This document shows, one piece after another, positions 15,559 through 24,353 of a stretch of DNA of 30,326 nt. The translations under genes and the position numbers were made by a program. Each line of letters opens with the position of its first letter. Position 1 is the first letter of the stretch. The notes beneath the pieces were generated by a model. The model saw only the letters and a program-made list of their open reading frames with translations. It was not told where the DNA came from and did not search any database. Source of the DNA: UBA7359 sp041689615. Lineage in GTDB: Bacteria; Pseudomonadota; Gammaproteobacteria; Eutrophobiales; Eutrophobiaceae. The DNA lies in contig JBDNFW010000008.1 in NCBI GenBank assembly GCA_041689615.1, positions 1 through 30,326 on the forward strand, written 5' to 3'.

Positions 15559-16262
15559 CAGGATTTAATTGTATCTAATAGGTAATTCACATCGGTTTGT
15601 TTTGTTAAAGAGCAACGATTTAATAGAGGATTGTAATCCATGCCGACTAAATCATTTAGTTGAAGACCTTGTTCATTACACCAATTGACTAACTCAGAAG
15701 GACGAATAAACTTTTCATATTGATGTGTGCCTTTAGGCAAAAGGTTGAGTATGTATTCTCCGGTTAATACGGCTAGCATATAGGCTTTAATATTTCTGTT
15801 TATGGTTGAAAACATAACGTGGCCACTAGGTTTAATCATTTTTGCGCAAGCCTGAATAATAGATGCGGGCTCAGGTACATGCTCTAGTAATTCCATACAG
15901 GTTATTAAATCAAACTTTTCCTGATTGTCTTCAGAATATGCCTCAGCCGTAGTAACAAGGTAATTTAACTCGAGCTTATTATCTGAAGCATGTTTCGATG
16001 CAATGCTAATGTTTTCTTCGCTTGCATCGATGCCTGTTACGTTCGCCGCTTGTTTTGCCATAGCTTCGGCCAGAATGCCGCCACCGCAACCTATATCAAG
16101 AACATGGGTATCCTTTAATGCTGTGTTATTCGTAATAAAGCGTAAGCGAACAGGGTTGATATGATGCAGTGTTTTAAATTCACCATTGATATCCCACCAT
16201 TGATCTGCTCTGGAAGAAAATTTTTCCAGTTCATCAAAATCGATATTTTCTGTTTTTTCCAT
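15558..16262 (-). CDS. ubiG: Ubiquinone biosynthesis O-methyltransferase UbiG
   Basis: SAM-dependent methyltransferase doing both O-methylation steps of ubiquinone synthesis. The N-terminal FSSRADQWWDINGEFKTLHHINPVRL is the UbiG/Coq3 signature. Motif I HVLDIGCGGGILAEAMA lies at 53-69, and FDLITCMELLEHVPEP is the post-I acidic/LEHV region. FSTINRNIKAYMLAVLTGEYILNLLPKGTHQYEKFIRPSEL is the membrane-associating and substrate-side block. Length 234 is close to the E. coli value (240). It is probably the first gene of an operon with mupP and the synthase-like gene, all overlapping. The gene diverges from mlaA across a 215-nt intergenic region. Confidence 0.96.
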   Translation of the reverse strand: MEKTENIDFDELEKFSSRADQWWDINGEFKTLHHINPVRLRFITNNTALKDTHVLDIGCGGGILAEAMAKQAANVTGIDASEENISIASKHASDNKLELNYLVTTAEAYSEDNQEKFDLITCMELLEHVPEPASIIQACAKMIKPSGHVMFSTINRNIKAYMLAVLTGEYILNLLPKGTHQYEKFIRPSELVNWCNEQGLQLNDLVGMDYNPLLNRCSLTKQTDVNYLLDTIKS

Positions 16263-16383
16263 TTATTGTCGTTTTTAAAAAATAATTGAAGTTATGAAAC
16301 TAGTTTAACTTTTTGACACAAGATATTGAATAGAAAGTTTTATTTAAGAATTAATAAATAAGTTATTGATATAACTCTGTTTT

Positions 16384-16413
16384 TTGCAATAGATTTTCGT
16401 ATGACCGTATAGT
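16384..16413 (+). promoter_or_regulatory. Candidate sigma-70 promoter for mlaA
   Basis: TTGCAA (16384-16389) is separated by 18 nt from TATAGT (16408-16413), 64 nt upstream of the mlaA start codon. Pattern-based only. Confidence 0.4.
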
Positions 16414-16477
16414 AATCTTCTTCACAAGAGCTTATAACAATAAATTAACAGTAAAAATTACGCGATAGGGAATAATA

Positions 16478-17221
16478 ATGAATAATAAATTCGTGTCTGC
16501 TTTTAAAGTGTCTATAGTCGTTTCTAGCATGCTTTTTTTATCTGCTTGTGCGACAACTGGTGCATTAGACGAACGTGATCCTTGGGAAGGATTCAATAGG
16601 GGTGTTTACTCATTTAATGAGATTTTGGACGATTTTGTCTTTGAACCTGTCGGTAAAGTCTACGATTTTATCACGCCAGATATTATTGATGATGGCGTCA
16701 GTAACTTCTTTAATAATCTGGCTCAATTACCAGTAATCGCCAATGACTTACTTCAGTTTAAATTTGATCAGGCTGCGAACGATACAGTGCGTTTATTTCT
16801 TAACTCTACTATAGGCTTATTTGGCATTTTCGATATTGCTTCAGAAGGAAATTTGCATTCAAGCAAAGAAGATTTCGGTCAAACATTAGGACATTGGGGT
16901 CTGGATTCAGGTCCTTATCTCGTTGTTCCGTTTTTTGGTCCGGCATCAGTAAGAGATGCGGTTGGTTTTGCAGTAGATCGTAGTGTATTTAGTCCGATTG
17001 CCTATGTTGATGATGATATGGCTAGAGCCGGTTTACTCACCCTCGAGTATGTCGATTTTAAATCAGATATATTAAGTACGAGCGATTTGATTGGTGATGC
17101 GGCACTTGACGAATATGACTTTATCAAGAATGCTTATTTCGAAAAACGAGCTAGCCAGATTAGTAATGGAGGATTTGAAGAAAATTTTCCAGGCGAATTA
17201 GAAGACATAAATTCATACTAA
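16478..17221 (+). CDS. mlaA: Outer-membrane lipid asymmetry lipoprotein MlaA (VacJ)
   Basis: MlaA removes mislocalised phospholipids from the outer leaflet of the outer membrane and passes them to MlaC. A lipoprotein signal is clear: basic N-region, hydrophobic core, lipobox LSAC with lipidated Cys24. The mature part begins DPWEGFNRGVYSFNEILDDFVFEPVGKVYDFITP, the VacJ signature, and continues with FFNNLAQLPVIANDLLQ, EDFGQTLGHWGLDSGPYLVVPFFGPASVRD and the C-terminal YVDFKSDI. Length 247 is typical. AGGGA at 16467-16471 lies 6 nt before the ATG. No other mla genes are in the window. The gene is convergent with the unknown membrane protein gene, with only 16 nt between stops. Confidence 0.95.
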   Translation: MNNKFVSAFKVSIVVSSMLFLSACATTGALDERDPWEGFNRGVYSFNEILDDFVFEPVGKVYDFITPDIIDDGVSNFFNNLAQLPVIANDLLQFKFDQAANDTVRLFLNSTIGLFGIFDIASEGNLHSSKEDFGQTLGHWGLDSGPYLVVPFFGPASVRDAVGFAVDRSVFSPIAYVDDDMARAGLLTLEYVDFKSDILSTSDLIGDAALDEYDFIKNAYFEKRASQISNGGFEENFPGELEDINSY

Positions 17222-17237
17222 GCTGAATTGTTGCTAT

Positions 17238-17993
17238 TTAATCCAGAGTAAGTCGTGAATCATTAATTCCGAGAGCGTAGGCAAATTCGATTAATTGTTG
17301 TTGCTTCACTCTTGCCTTATCAATATCGATACTGGCAAGTGCTTTACCTTCCAGAAATCGTTTGTAGATTGAGTCGTTCATGCGTTGCATTCTCTTGGTT
17401 TGATTTGCCGAATTTCTTTCCGCAGCGGTAAGCTCCGACCAAGATGCTATAAATTTATCCAGACTTTCTTCATCCCAGCTATTTTCACTAAGAAAATTTG
17501 CCATCAATGTTTCCCCTGCGGCACTTTCATCTATTGTCGTAGCAGTCATGTCATCCACAGTAACTGTTTTATTATCCGAAGACACAGATATTTTAACGGT
17601 CTCTGACTCTGGTGGTTTAGGGTAAAAAAGAATAACGGTAAGAATCAATGACAAAACAATAATGAAGCTGACCAATATAAAAATAAAAGGAGACTTTTTA
17701 TTTTTTTTAGAGCTTACATTTTGTTTTACTGGAGGAGGAACACTGTTAGATTTAGGCTTGCGCGTTTGTTGAGGCGAAGTGATTTCTGTCTTATCTCTTT
17801 TAATACCTTCAGTGATAGCACTCTCTAACTCATTTGTTGGCTTAAGTGGTGCTTCGTAATCGATAGACGTAAGGGAAATTTTACCGGCGATAATACCTTG
17901 AACAAGTTCGGTACGTGATTTACGGTAGACGTCTTTACCTATTGCACCTTTGGCAAAATCCTTTGCTAGACCACGTAATGTTTGTTTACTCAT
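17238..17993 (-). CDS. Unidentified single-pass membrane protein, last gene of the kinase operon
   Basis: I do not recognise this 251-residue protein. Visible parts are an N-terminal helix pair (about 5-40, LRGLAKDFAKGAIGKDVYRKSRTELVQGII) that resembles a short SHOCT-like domain, a Pro/Gln/Lys-rich linker (about 65-100), one membrane helix (about 103-124) preceded by KKNKK, and an extracytoplasmic domain of about 125 residues with a C-terminal helical segment. The basic residues before the helix predict an N-in, C-out orientation, the same as the neighbouring kinase. It starts 18 nt after the kinase stop, so it is almost certainly co-transcribed. The extracytoplasmic tail could interact with the kinase sensor region and the cytoplasmic part could be a kinase substrate; both are inference. 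Confidence 0.7.
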   Translation of the reverse strand: MSKQTLRGLAKDFAKGAIGKDVYRKSRTELVQGIIAGKISLTSIDYEAPLKPTNELESAITEGIKRDKTEITSPQQTRKPKSNSVPPPVKQNVSSKKNKKSPFIFILVSFIIVLSLILTVILFYPKPPESETVKISVSSDNKTVTVDDMTATTIDESAAGETLMANFLSENSWDEESLDKFIASWSELTAAERNSANQTKRMQRMNDSIYKRFLEGKALASIDIDKARVKQQQLIEFAYALGINDSRLTLD

Positions 17994-18011
17994 TTAAAAC
18001 CTTTTTATTTA

Positions 18012-21000
18012 TTAGCCGACATTCTCACGAAGTAATCGGAAACCGGTTGCTTCATCAGCACTGCCATCACTACTGCGTTCCAGAGAAATGTCACATTTAG
18101 CATGTGGGTCAGTATATGCGCCGCCACGAACCGTAGTTGCATTACCATCGATAACCCACTCCTGTACATTGCCTACATAATTCTTTAAGCCCCAACCATT
18201 TGATTTACCGGATTTCACACTCACAACACCAGTACCTTTAATCAGTTTTTCACTGACTGATACACGACAGTTAAAATCTTTTTTAGGTTGAGCTCCGCCA
18301 GCATTGGCTGCGTATTCCCATTCTGCTTTAGTTGGAATGCGATATGTTTTACCTGTACGTTCAGACAACCATGCGGCGTATTCTTGTGCCTGTTGTAGAG
18401 TGATGCCTGTCATTGGATCATTGCTACGATCTTTATCTTTAATCGGTTGACAGGTGCCGCTAAGAATACAGTATTTACTCCAGTCACTGACTGATATCTC
18501 ATACTTGGCTATAGCAAAAGGCTTTTCAAAACCTTCGCCATTTGGAACTACGACCATTAATGGTCCTCGAGCAGACGAGTGAATCATATCAAAGCAAATA
18601 GCTTTTGCTCGTGTGCCATATCCCGCTAATCTTGATGTGCATTCAGAATCAGTTTCGATAGGTTTCCAGGCTGCTGCAGTGGCCGCTGCTGTACTGCTAC
18701 CTTCTGGAGTTACATCGGACGCAGTAAGCTGTTCTTCTTTTTGTCTGATTTTAGGTTTACTTACTGGTTTATATTTCGCTATTAACTGATCTAATGCTGC
18801 TTCTTCCGTAGCGTAATCAGGATTATCTGCCCATTTAGTTGTTTTTAGACGTTCAAATATTCTTTTAGTGAGTCGGAGATCATCATAGTTTTCAGCTGCT
18901 GCCTCCTTCTCTTTTAAATAGGCGTCGAATTCCTTGTTAGCGTCTTCAATTTTAGCTTTTAGTGCATTAGAAAACTTTCCGAAATCCGGGTGTGTTGAGT
19001 ATTCTGCTGAAGCTGCCTGTTGTAGTTGTGTTGCCAGAGTCAGTTTATTCGTTGTAAGTGCCGCCTGAGCTGCAGCAAATCCAGCCCATGGTTTAAGTTG
19101 TAGTTGATTTCTTAACTCAGCCAGAGTCGCGTCTGCAGGGAAAATACTAGCTGCATTTTGAGCCAGACCAGCAGCAGCGTTTTCATTTGTCGTTCGAAGA
19201 GCAGTAATACGATCTGCCAGAGTCTTCGCTGCGGTCCTTCTGAATTCATCATAGCGAACCGGACTTGCCGTTTCTATTTGGCTTACTTTTAATTTGACAT
19301 CATTTGGAAATGACGTTGCGGTTTTAAATAATTCAGTTAATTCGATGATGTTTGCTTCAGCTTGATATTCATTTTTTAGTGTTCCCAATAAAATATTGGT
19401 TGGATCAATTTCAAGACCCTTGTTAACAAAAGCATAAGCAGTTGAATATTCTTTTGCAGCAGCACTTTTTTGTGCAAGTCTGGCATGACTATCGGCCAAC
19501 ATTGGTGCAGCTTCGTAAGAAAGATAACTGTCAGATTCAGGAATATCATCCTTTAGTTGTTCGAATAGTTTTCCGGCTTCAGTGATATTGTCTGCTTCAG
19601 TGAATGTTTTGAAGTCAGCCTTGTTAGCTTCGACGCGCGCTTTACGATCAGATTCTTTTCGTGCACTGGTTACAGAATCACGCATATTCAGCAATTCTTG
19701 TATACTGGGTGCAAACCGTTGACCAACGTCAACATAACTATCAGCGGCATCATATCGTTCAGCTTGCAAGGTCTCATTAGCTTTTGCGATATAAAGTTTA
19801 GCAATCTGACCTCGGAATTGTTCCAGACTCGAAGCTATGCTTTTATCTTCATTAACAAGACTTCCTAATTCCTGAACATTTTTCAACAAGCTCGTTTCCC
19901 ATTGCGCATTATCGGGTTGAGCATTAGCTAATGCAGATTCAATATTACTTATATCTGCTGTTGCCAGTTCAGTTATCGCTTGTTTGCGCTCGTCACCTTT
20001 AAGATGAGCCAGCTTTACTTCCGTTAATTGTTGGTTAAGTTGTAAACCATTCATCAAATCGCCAAAGTCAGATGCGAATACATTTGCATCATCACGTGTT
20101 CCCGAGTTTATGGTTTTAAGTTCTGCTTCAACAATAGGTTTAAAGGATTCTGATAGTGCTGTTATCAATTCACTATCAGGTTTCAATCCTGCAAGTTGAA
20201 CAATGGTTGCTTCCTGTTCTTTATAGTCAGTGAGTGATGTGAGTTGACCTTGTACTACACCTAAGTCAGATTCAAGTTGAGCTACTTTTTGCGCGCGTAA
20301 AATCTTGGTTTCCAAATCAACTAATCTCGGATCATCTTTTGAAGTAGTTAAGCCGGATTTAACCAGAGAGAGTGCAACATCAAATTCATTCGCTTCAAAT
20401 TTATCCAAGGCAAGAAGGCGATATGCATTACTGGGTCTAGGATCTTCAAGTAGTGGATGAGCCGGATCAATATTTCTTATTTTGTCCAGAATATTTCTGG
20501 TGGTATCAATCAAACTAGGATCTTTTAAAGCAGCAATATATTGAGTATTTAAATCACCAATAACTTGTTTTTTACTAGTCGATACTAACGCTGTCTTTTC
20601 CTGTAAAAAGATTGAGTCAGGGTAAAATTTGGCTATTTCTTCAATCGCTGCTTCAGCAGCAGGAAAATTATAAGCGTTGTCACTTGTGTCAATTAAACCA
20701 GCAATTTTGTCGCTGAAATAATTTTGGATAGCATCCTTTGCTTCTTCATCACCAGTAATTGTTGTCTGGTCAGATTTCTCCATTAATAAAATTTCATCAA
20801 GTTTGGTTGCTATATCCTGATCACTAATTTGATCAGATGAAATTTCTGCAATCACTCCTGCAAGTTCTTTTTGATGTAGATAATCCATCGCGGGTGCAAT
20901 TAACATCATGCCGATAATAAGTAATATTCCCGCAGCAATAACGAACGGGTTTTTATACCAGGTTGCTTTACCTTCTAATTCTTCGAGAAAATGAGCAACA

Positions 21001-22346
21001 CTAGGACTACGATCTTCACGCTTAAACGCAACAGAACGTCTTAAGGCACGGTTTTGTTTTTTATTTAATTTTTTTATGTAAGGCGGAATAAGATTATTTT
21101 CTTTCGCCTTATTAGCAGGTAATTTATTGAATGGGTGCTTGGTCGTTAATAATTCATAGCAAGTACAACCCAGAGCATAGGTATCATCTCTTGTATCGGG
21201 TTCTTCACCTTCCAGCATTTCAAGGCTAGCATAAGCAGGTGTTAGAGCACCAAGTTTACCGGGATCAAATAGTGTTTTTTCCGCTTCACCTGTAACAGGG
21301 TTTTTTACAGCACGGGCGATACCAAAATCCAGTGTTTTAACGATACCATCATTACACATGAAAGCATTGCCAGGTTTAAAATCAGAATGTACCAGACGAC
21401 GATCATGAGCATAGATTAAACCTGCACCAAGTTGTTTGATAATGCCATAGGCTTCATCAAAATCGAGTCCGCCCTTTGGACGCACGGTTTTCTTTATATA
21501 GTCTTTAAGCTCCATGCCTTCCATCAATTCCATGGTGATGTAGACAGGGGTATTAGGGCCACCCACACGATCAAAGTCGTAAATGGTTGCAATATTCGGG
21601 TGAGCTAGTTTTTGTTGACGACTTGATTCACGTTGCAGTGAGATAAAAGCTTCAGGGTGATCCTTAAAGTCATCATTTAACAGCTTAATAGCAACGTGTG
21701 GCTTTTTATCTTTCGCTTCCGCTTTTAGCAAATCAAGTGCTTTATATACTTTACCCATACCGCCGATACCGAGCACTTTTTCAAGCTTAAAGCGTTGCTT
21801 AATAATCGAACCTACACCGTAACCACCACTTAAATCACCTGTAGGTACGGCTGGATCATTCCATTCTGTGCCAGCGGGACCGGTTGCTGAAGTAATAGAT
21901 GGGGTTTCCGTATTAGCGCCAGGCACACTAATGTCAAAAAAGTCAGAACTGTCATTAGTCGTATTAGTGCTTCCAGTCTGCGTTGATTTTTCTTCTTCAC
22001 TCATGACGACGGTTGAGTCTGGCGCCGCGGCACTTGCTGAGTCCGAACTATTATTTTCGACAACTGAATCTTGTGAAAAGATGGTGGAGTCGGCTGCACC
22101 GGACTCACCACTTTCACTTTCAGTTTCAGATGCATGGGCACGTCTGAATTCGTTAACCTGGCGTTTTAATTCTGCGTATTGTTTATCGTCGAGTTTTTTT
22201 TGTGCAAAAACTTCGTCTAGTTGCGCGAGTATCTTATTAGCAAACTTAGGTGACTTGGCAAGTAAAATATCCAGTTGTTTGGATAAAGACTCAAGCTTTA
22301 ATTCACCTTTCGCTAACGCTTCAAGCGCTGTTTTAAAATCAGCCAA
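18012..22346 (-). CDS. Membrane Ser/Thr protein kinase with C-terminal SUMF1-like domain
   Basis: A 1444-residue Hanks-type kinase. Order: helical N-terminus (1-70), acidic Ser/Thr-rich linker (about 73-160), kinase domain (about 186-455), membrane helix (about 466-486), a long helical, TPR-like extracytoplasmic region (about 490-1210), and a SUMF1/FGE-like domain (about 1261-1440). Kinase residues are complete: GIGGMGKV glycine loop (193-200), Lys221, Glu240, HSDFKPGN with Asp322 and Asn327, DFG 340-342. The HSD in place of HRD suggests a non-RD kinase. The SUMF1 part shows YRIPTKAEWEYAA, GNVQEWV, VRGGAY and GFRLL. The first of the two active-site cysteines of formylglycine-generating enzymes is Asp here, so it is probably a binding rather than a catalytic domain. 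The PP2C gene 41 nt upstream is the obvious antagonist. Confidence 0.92.
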   Translation of the reverse strand: MADFKTALEALAKGELKLESLSKQLDILLAKSPKFANKILAQLDEVFAQKKLDDKQYAELKRQVNEFRRAHASETESESGESGAADSTIFSQDSVVENNSSDSASAAAPDSTVVMSEEEKSTQTGSTNTTNDSSDFFDISVPGANTETPSITSATGPAGTEWNDPAVPTGDLSGGYGVGSIIKQRFKLEKVLGIGGMGKVYKALDLLKAEAKDKKPHVAIKLLNDDFKDHPEAFISLQRESSRQQKLAHPNIATIYDFDRVGGPNTPVYITMELMEGMELKDYIKKTVRPKGGLDFDEAYGIIKQLGAGLIYAHDRRLVHSDFKPGNAFMCNDGIVKTLDFGIARAVKNPVTGEAEKTLFDPGKLGALTPAYASLEMLEGEEPDTRDDTYALGCTCYELLTTKHPFNKLPANKAKENNLIPPYIKKLNKKQNRALRRSVAFKREDRSPSVAHFLEELEGKATWYKNPFVIAAGILLIIGMMLIAPAMDYLHQKELAGVIAEISSDQISDQDIATKLDEILLMEKSDQTTITGDEEAKDAIQNYFSDKIAGLIDTSDNAYNFPAAEAAIEEIAKFYPDSIFLQEKTALVSTSKKQVIGDLNTQYIAALKDPSLIDTTRNILDKIRNIDPAHPLLEDPRPSNAYRLLALDKFEANEFDVALSLVKSGLTTSKDDPRLVDLETKILRAQKVAQLESDLGVVQGQLTSLTDYKEQEATIVQLAGLKPDSELITALSESFKPIVEAELKTINSGTRDDANVFASDFGDLMNGLQLNQQLTEVKLAHLKGDERKQAITELATADISNIESALANAQPDNAQWETSLLKNVQELGSLVNEDKSIASSLEQFRGQIAKLYIAKANETLQAERYDAADSYVDVGQRFAPSIQELLNMRDSVTSARKESDRKARVEANKADFKTFTEADNITEAGKLFEQLKDDIPESDSYLSYEAAPMLADSHARLAQKSAAAKEYSTAYAFVNKGLEIDPTNILLGTLKNEYQAEANIIELTELFKTATSFPNDVKLKVSQIETASPVRYDEFRRTAAKTLADRITALRTTNENAAAGLAQNAASIFPADATLAELRNQLQLKPWAGFAAAQAALTTNKLTLATQLQQAASAEYSTHPDFGKFSNALKAKIEDANKEFDAYLKEKEAAAENYDDLRLTKRIFERLKTTKWADNPDYATEEAALDQLIAKYKPVSKPKIRQKEEQLTASDVTPEGSSTAAATAAAWKPIETDSECTSRLAGYGTRAKAICFDMIHSSARGPLMVVVPNGEGFEKPFAIAKYEISVSDWSKYCILSGTCQPIKDKDRSNDPMTGITLQQAQEYAAWLSERTGKTYRIPTKAEWEYAANAGGAQPKKDFNCRVSVSEKLIKGTGVVSVKSGKSNGWGLKNYVGNVQEWVIDGNATTVRGGAYTDPHAKCDISLERSSDGSADEATGFRLLRENVG

Positions 22347-22387
22347 TGCAAAACTCCTTCAAAATACAATCACTCTCTATAAAACTT

Positions 22388-23137
22388 CTAATCTATATCG
22401 ATGACAATAGCGGTAACATTATCGCCAGCGCCTCGATCTAAGGTTAAGTCGATTAATTCCTTACAAATTTCTTCAGCAGTACCTTTACCAAGCATTTTTT
22501 CAAACTCAAAATCAAGCGTATGTTTAGTTAAGCCATCACTGCACAACAAATATCGGTCTCCTTTTTTCATCTCTTGAATATCCATATCCAGAAAAAAATT
22601 CTGTGCAGCGCCAACGGCGCGCGTAATCATATTTCCATGTGGATGAACAGCGGCTTCTTCTCTGGAGATAAGTCCTTGCTCTACATATTGTTCGACTTGC
22701 GAATGGTCTGTCGTCATTTGTCGTAATTCTTTATCACGTAAACGATACAAGCGACTGTCTCCAGACCACAAATAAACGCAGTATTTTCCGTATGCCAACA
22801 TCATTACAACGGTACTTCCAATTGTAGTACGTTTTGCGCTTTCGCTAGCTTTTTGTATCAGTTTTTTGTTGACGTCGATCAATTTGTCTTCGACGTCATC
22901 TATATATCTTTCTAAAGATATACCTTCGTGTACTTTTTTCAGGGAGTTGACGATCATTTGACTGGCGACATCGCCACCGTCATGCCCACCCATACCATCA
23001 GCTACTACCCACATTCCAGCCTCGGTTCTTTCCAGCATGGAGTCTTCATTATGCTTACGAACTTTTCCGACATTCGTAATGCCATGCGAATGCCATGATA
23101 GTGTTTTTATGTTGCTTTGTGGGTTTGATACGCTCAT
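22388..23137 (-). CDS. PP2C-family Ser/Thr protein phosphatase
   Basis: A 249-residue soluble metal-dependent phosphatase of the bacterial Stp/PppA type. Motifs in order: GKVRKHNEDSM (metal Asp of motif 1), VVADGMGGHDGGDVAS (second metal Asp), TIGSTVVMML, YLWSGDSRLYRLR, LLCSDGLT and GAGDNVTAIVIDI (C-terminal metal Asp-Asn). All canonical metal ligands are present, so it should be active. It lies 5 nt after the cyclase-FHA gene and 41 nt before the kinase gene, an arrangement in which the phosphatase resets what the kinase phosphorylates. No membrane segment is visible. Confidence 0.95.
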   Translation of the reverse strand: MSVSNPQSNIKTLSWHSHGITNVGKVRKHNEDSMLERTEAGMWVVADGMGGHDGGDVASQMIVNSLKKVHEGISLERYIDDVEDKLIDVNKKLIQKASESAKRTTIGSTVVMMLAYGKYCVYLWSGDSRLYRLRDKELRQMTTDHSQVEQYVEQGLISREEAAVHPHGNMITRAVGAAQNFFLDMDIQEMKKGDRYLLCSDGLTKHTLDFEFEKMLGKGTAEEICKELIDLTLDRGAGDNVTAIVIDID

Positions 23138-23142
23138 TGAAC

Positions 23143-24051
23143 TTATGACGATTTAAGCACAAATGTGACTATTTCACTTGGACCTTCTGCAAAAGATTTT
23201 CCAAGACTAATTCGACCATTGGCAGAGATGTGCATTTCTTCTCGCCTTAAGAAAGCATCCTCAGTATTATCCATACTGATATGCGAGCCGTTTGTGCTTT
23301 GATCAATAATGAAAAATTTGTTGCGTCGTAACTCAATTCGAACATGTTGTCTTGAGGCTAATTTTTCATTAATAGGTAAATCGCAAGCCTGACTTCGACC
23401 CATAACTAATCCCTGTTTATCTTGATTAAGTACGACACTCTTACCACCATAACTTACTTCTAGTGACACTTGAGGGATTTTAGGCATTTCCTGAAGCATC
23501 CCTGTTGCCATTCGTGTGACATCTTCTTCTTGCCAGATGATTTCGAAAATTTCGATATCTTCTTTTTTCCCTTTAATAGGTGCGCGATCAACAAAACGAG
23601 TACTCGCACGCATAATAGGTTGGAGTAAATCCACGGTAGATTTTGTCGTAATAATCTGGCCGCCTTTTGCCTGAGCGGCCATTCTGGCTGCAACGTTGAC
23701 AGCATCACCAAAGACATCTCCGCCTTCTAATAAAGCGGGGCCGAAATGCATGCCAACTCTAATTTTTATTTCGGGAGAGTCTTCCTCTCTCATTTCATTA
23801 GCATCTTCCAGTGTTTCCTGCATTTCAATTGCTGCATTTGCGGAATCGTCGGCTGTTGGAAAGGTGCACATAATTTCGTCACCGATCGTCTTAATGACTG
23901 TGCCGCTATGGAGGTGAATTACTTTTGTTAGCAAATCCAGTGTGTCTGAAACTGTAACTCTTGCAGTTGCATCACCTAAAATTTCAAACAAGCGGGTACT
24001 ACCGCTAATATCAGCAAACATGGTGGCAAGGGTTGTTGTTTTCGGCGGCAT
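23143..24051 (-). CDS. Class III adenylate cyclase with C-terminal FHA domain
   Basis: A 302-residue cytoplasmic protein with two domains. The N-terminal cyclase homology domain (about 5-175) has metal ligands Asp14 (FADISGSTRLFE) and Asp58 (IKTIGDEIM), Lys54 and Asp116 at the purine-specifying positions (favouring ATP over GTP), and the transition-state pair Asn119 and Arg123 in VFGDAVNVAARMA. The C-terminal FHA domain (about 205-300) has the phosphothreonine-binding pattern GRS, then SRQH, then STNGSHI. As first gene of an operon with a kinase and phosphatase, it probably senses a phosphorylated partner through FHA and makes cAMP accordingly. That coupling is inferred. No membrane segment is present. 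ATP specificity is read from two residues only. Confidence 0.9.
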   Translation of the reverse strand: MPPKTTTLATMFADISGSTRLFEILGDATARVTVSDTLDLLTKVIHLHSGTVIKTIGDEIMCTFPTADDSANAAIEMQETLEDANEMREEDSPEIKIRVGMHFGPALLEGGDVFGDAVNVAARMAAQAKGGQIITTKSTVDLLQPIMRASTRFVDRAPIKGKKEDIEIFEIIWQEEDVTRMATGMLQEMPKIPQVSLEVSYGGKSVVLNQDKQGLVMGRSQACDLPINEKLASRQHVRIELRRNKFFIIDQSTNGSHISMDNTEDAFLRREEMHISANGRISLGKSFAEGPSEIVTFVLKSS

Positions 24052-24353
24052 ATATTTTTTTGTGATTATTCTTTAAAAACATAGAGATAATAGCATGAAT
24101 ACTTTTGTCTATCTGCCATTATCATTGCTTATATGTGCTCATAATTTCGATTTTAAAAAATTTAATTTGATATGTCAGGATTACTGTAATTTAATTTGAG
24201 AATCGATGATAGCGATTAAGTTATTTATAGTCGCCATATTACAACATAAAGTTAATATGGAAAATAAGGTCTGATGCAAGATTTTATAATTATTAGTAAT
24301 TTAAGATGATAAGATAAGTTTATATTTCAATTTACATACTGTTTTCAATTTGA
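24052..24353. other. Divergent AT-rich intergenic region between cyclase-FHA and isomerase genes
   Basis: This gap of about 300 nt separates two divergent transcripts and carries no gene I can support. A 7-bp dyad CCATATT (24234-24240) with AATATGG (24254-24260) and a smaller AATCG/CGATT dyad near 24201-24217 could be regulator sites or weak hairpins. Confidence 0.5.
24087..24095 (-). promoter_or_regulatory. Candidate extended -10 promoter for the signalling operon
   Basis: The minus strand reads TGCTATTAT, an extended -10 element, about 36 nt upstream of the cyclase-FHA start codon. No good -35 is seen at 17 nt, which is tolerated for extended -10 promoters. Pattern-based only. Confidence 0.3.

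Noticed and set aside
17222..17237. Terminator between mlaA and the convergent membrane protein gene
   Set aside because: Only 16 nt separate the stops and no hairpin with a T-run is present. The same is true of the 1-nt gap at 14057 and the maeB/dsbB overlap.
21868..22404. 178-residue plus-strand frame opposite the kinase N-terminus
   Set aside because: It is antisense to the Ser/Thr/Glu-rich linker of the kinase gene and has no coding features of its own.
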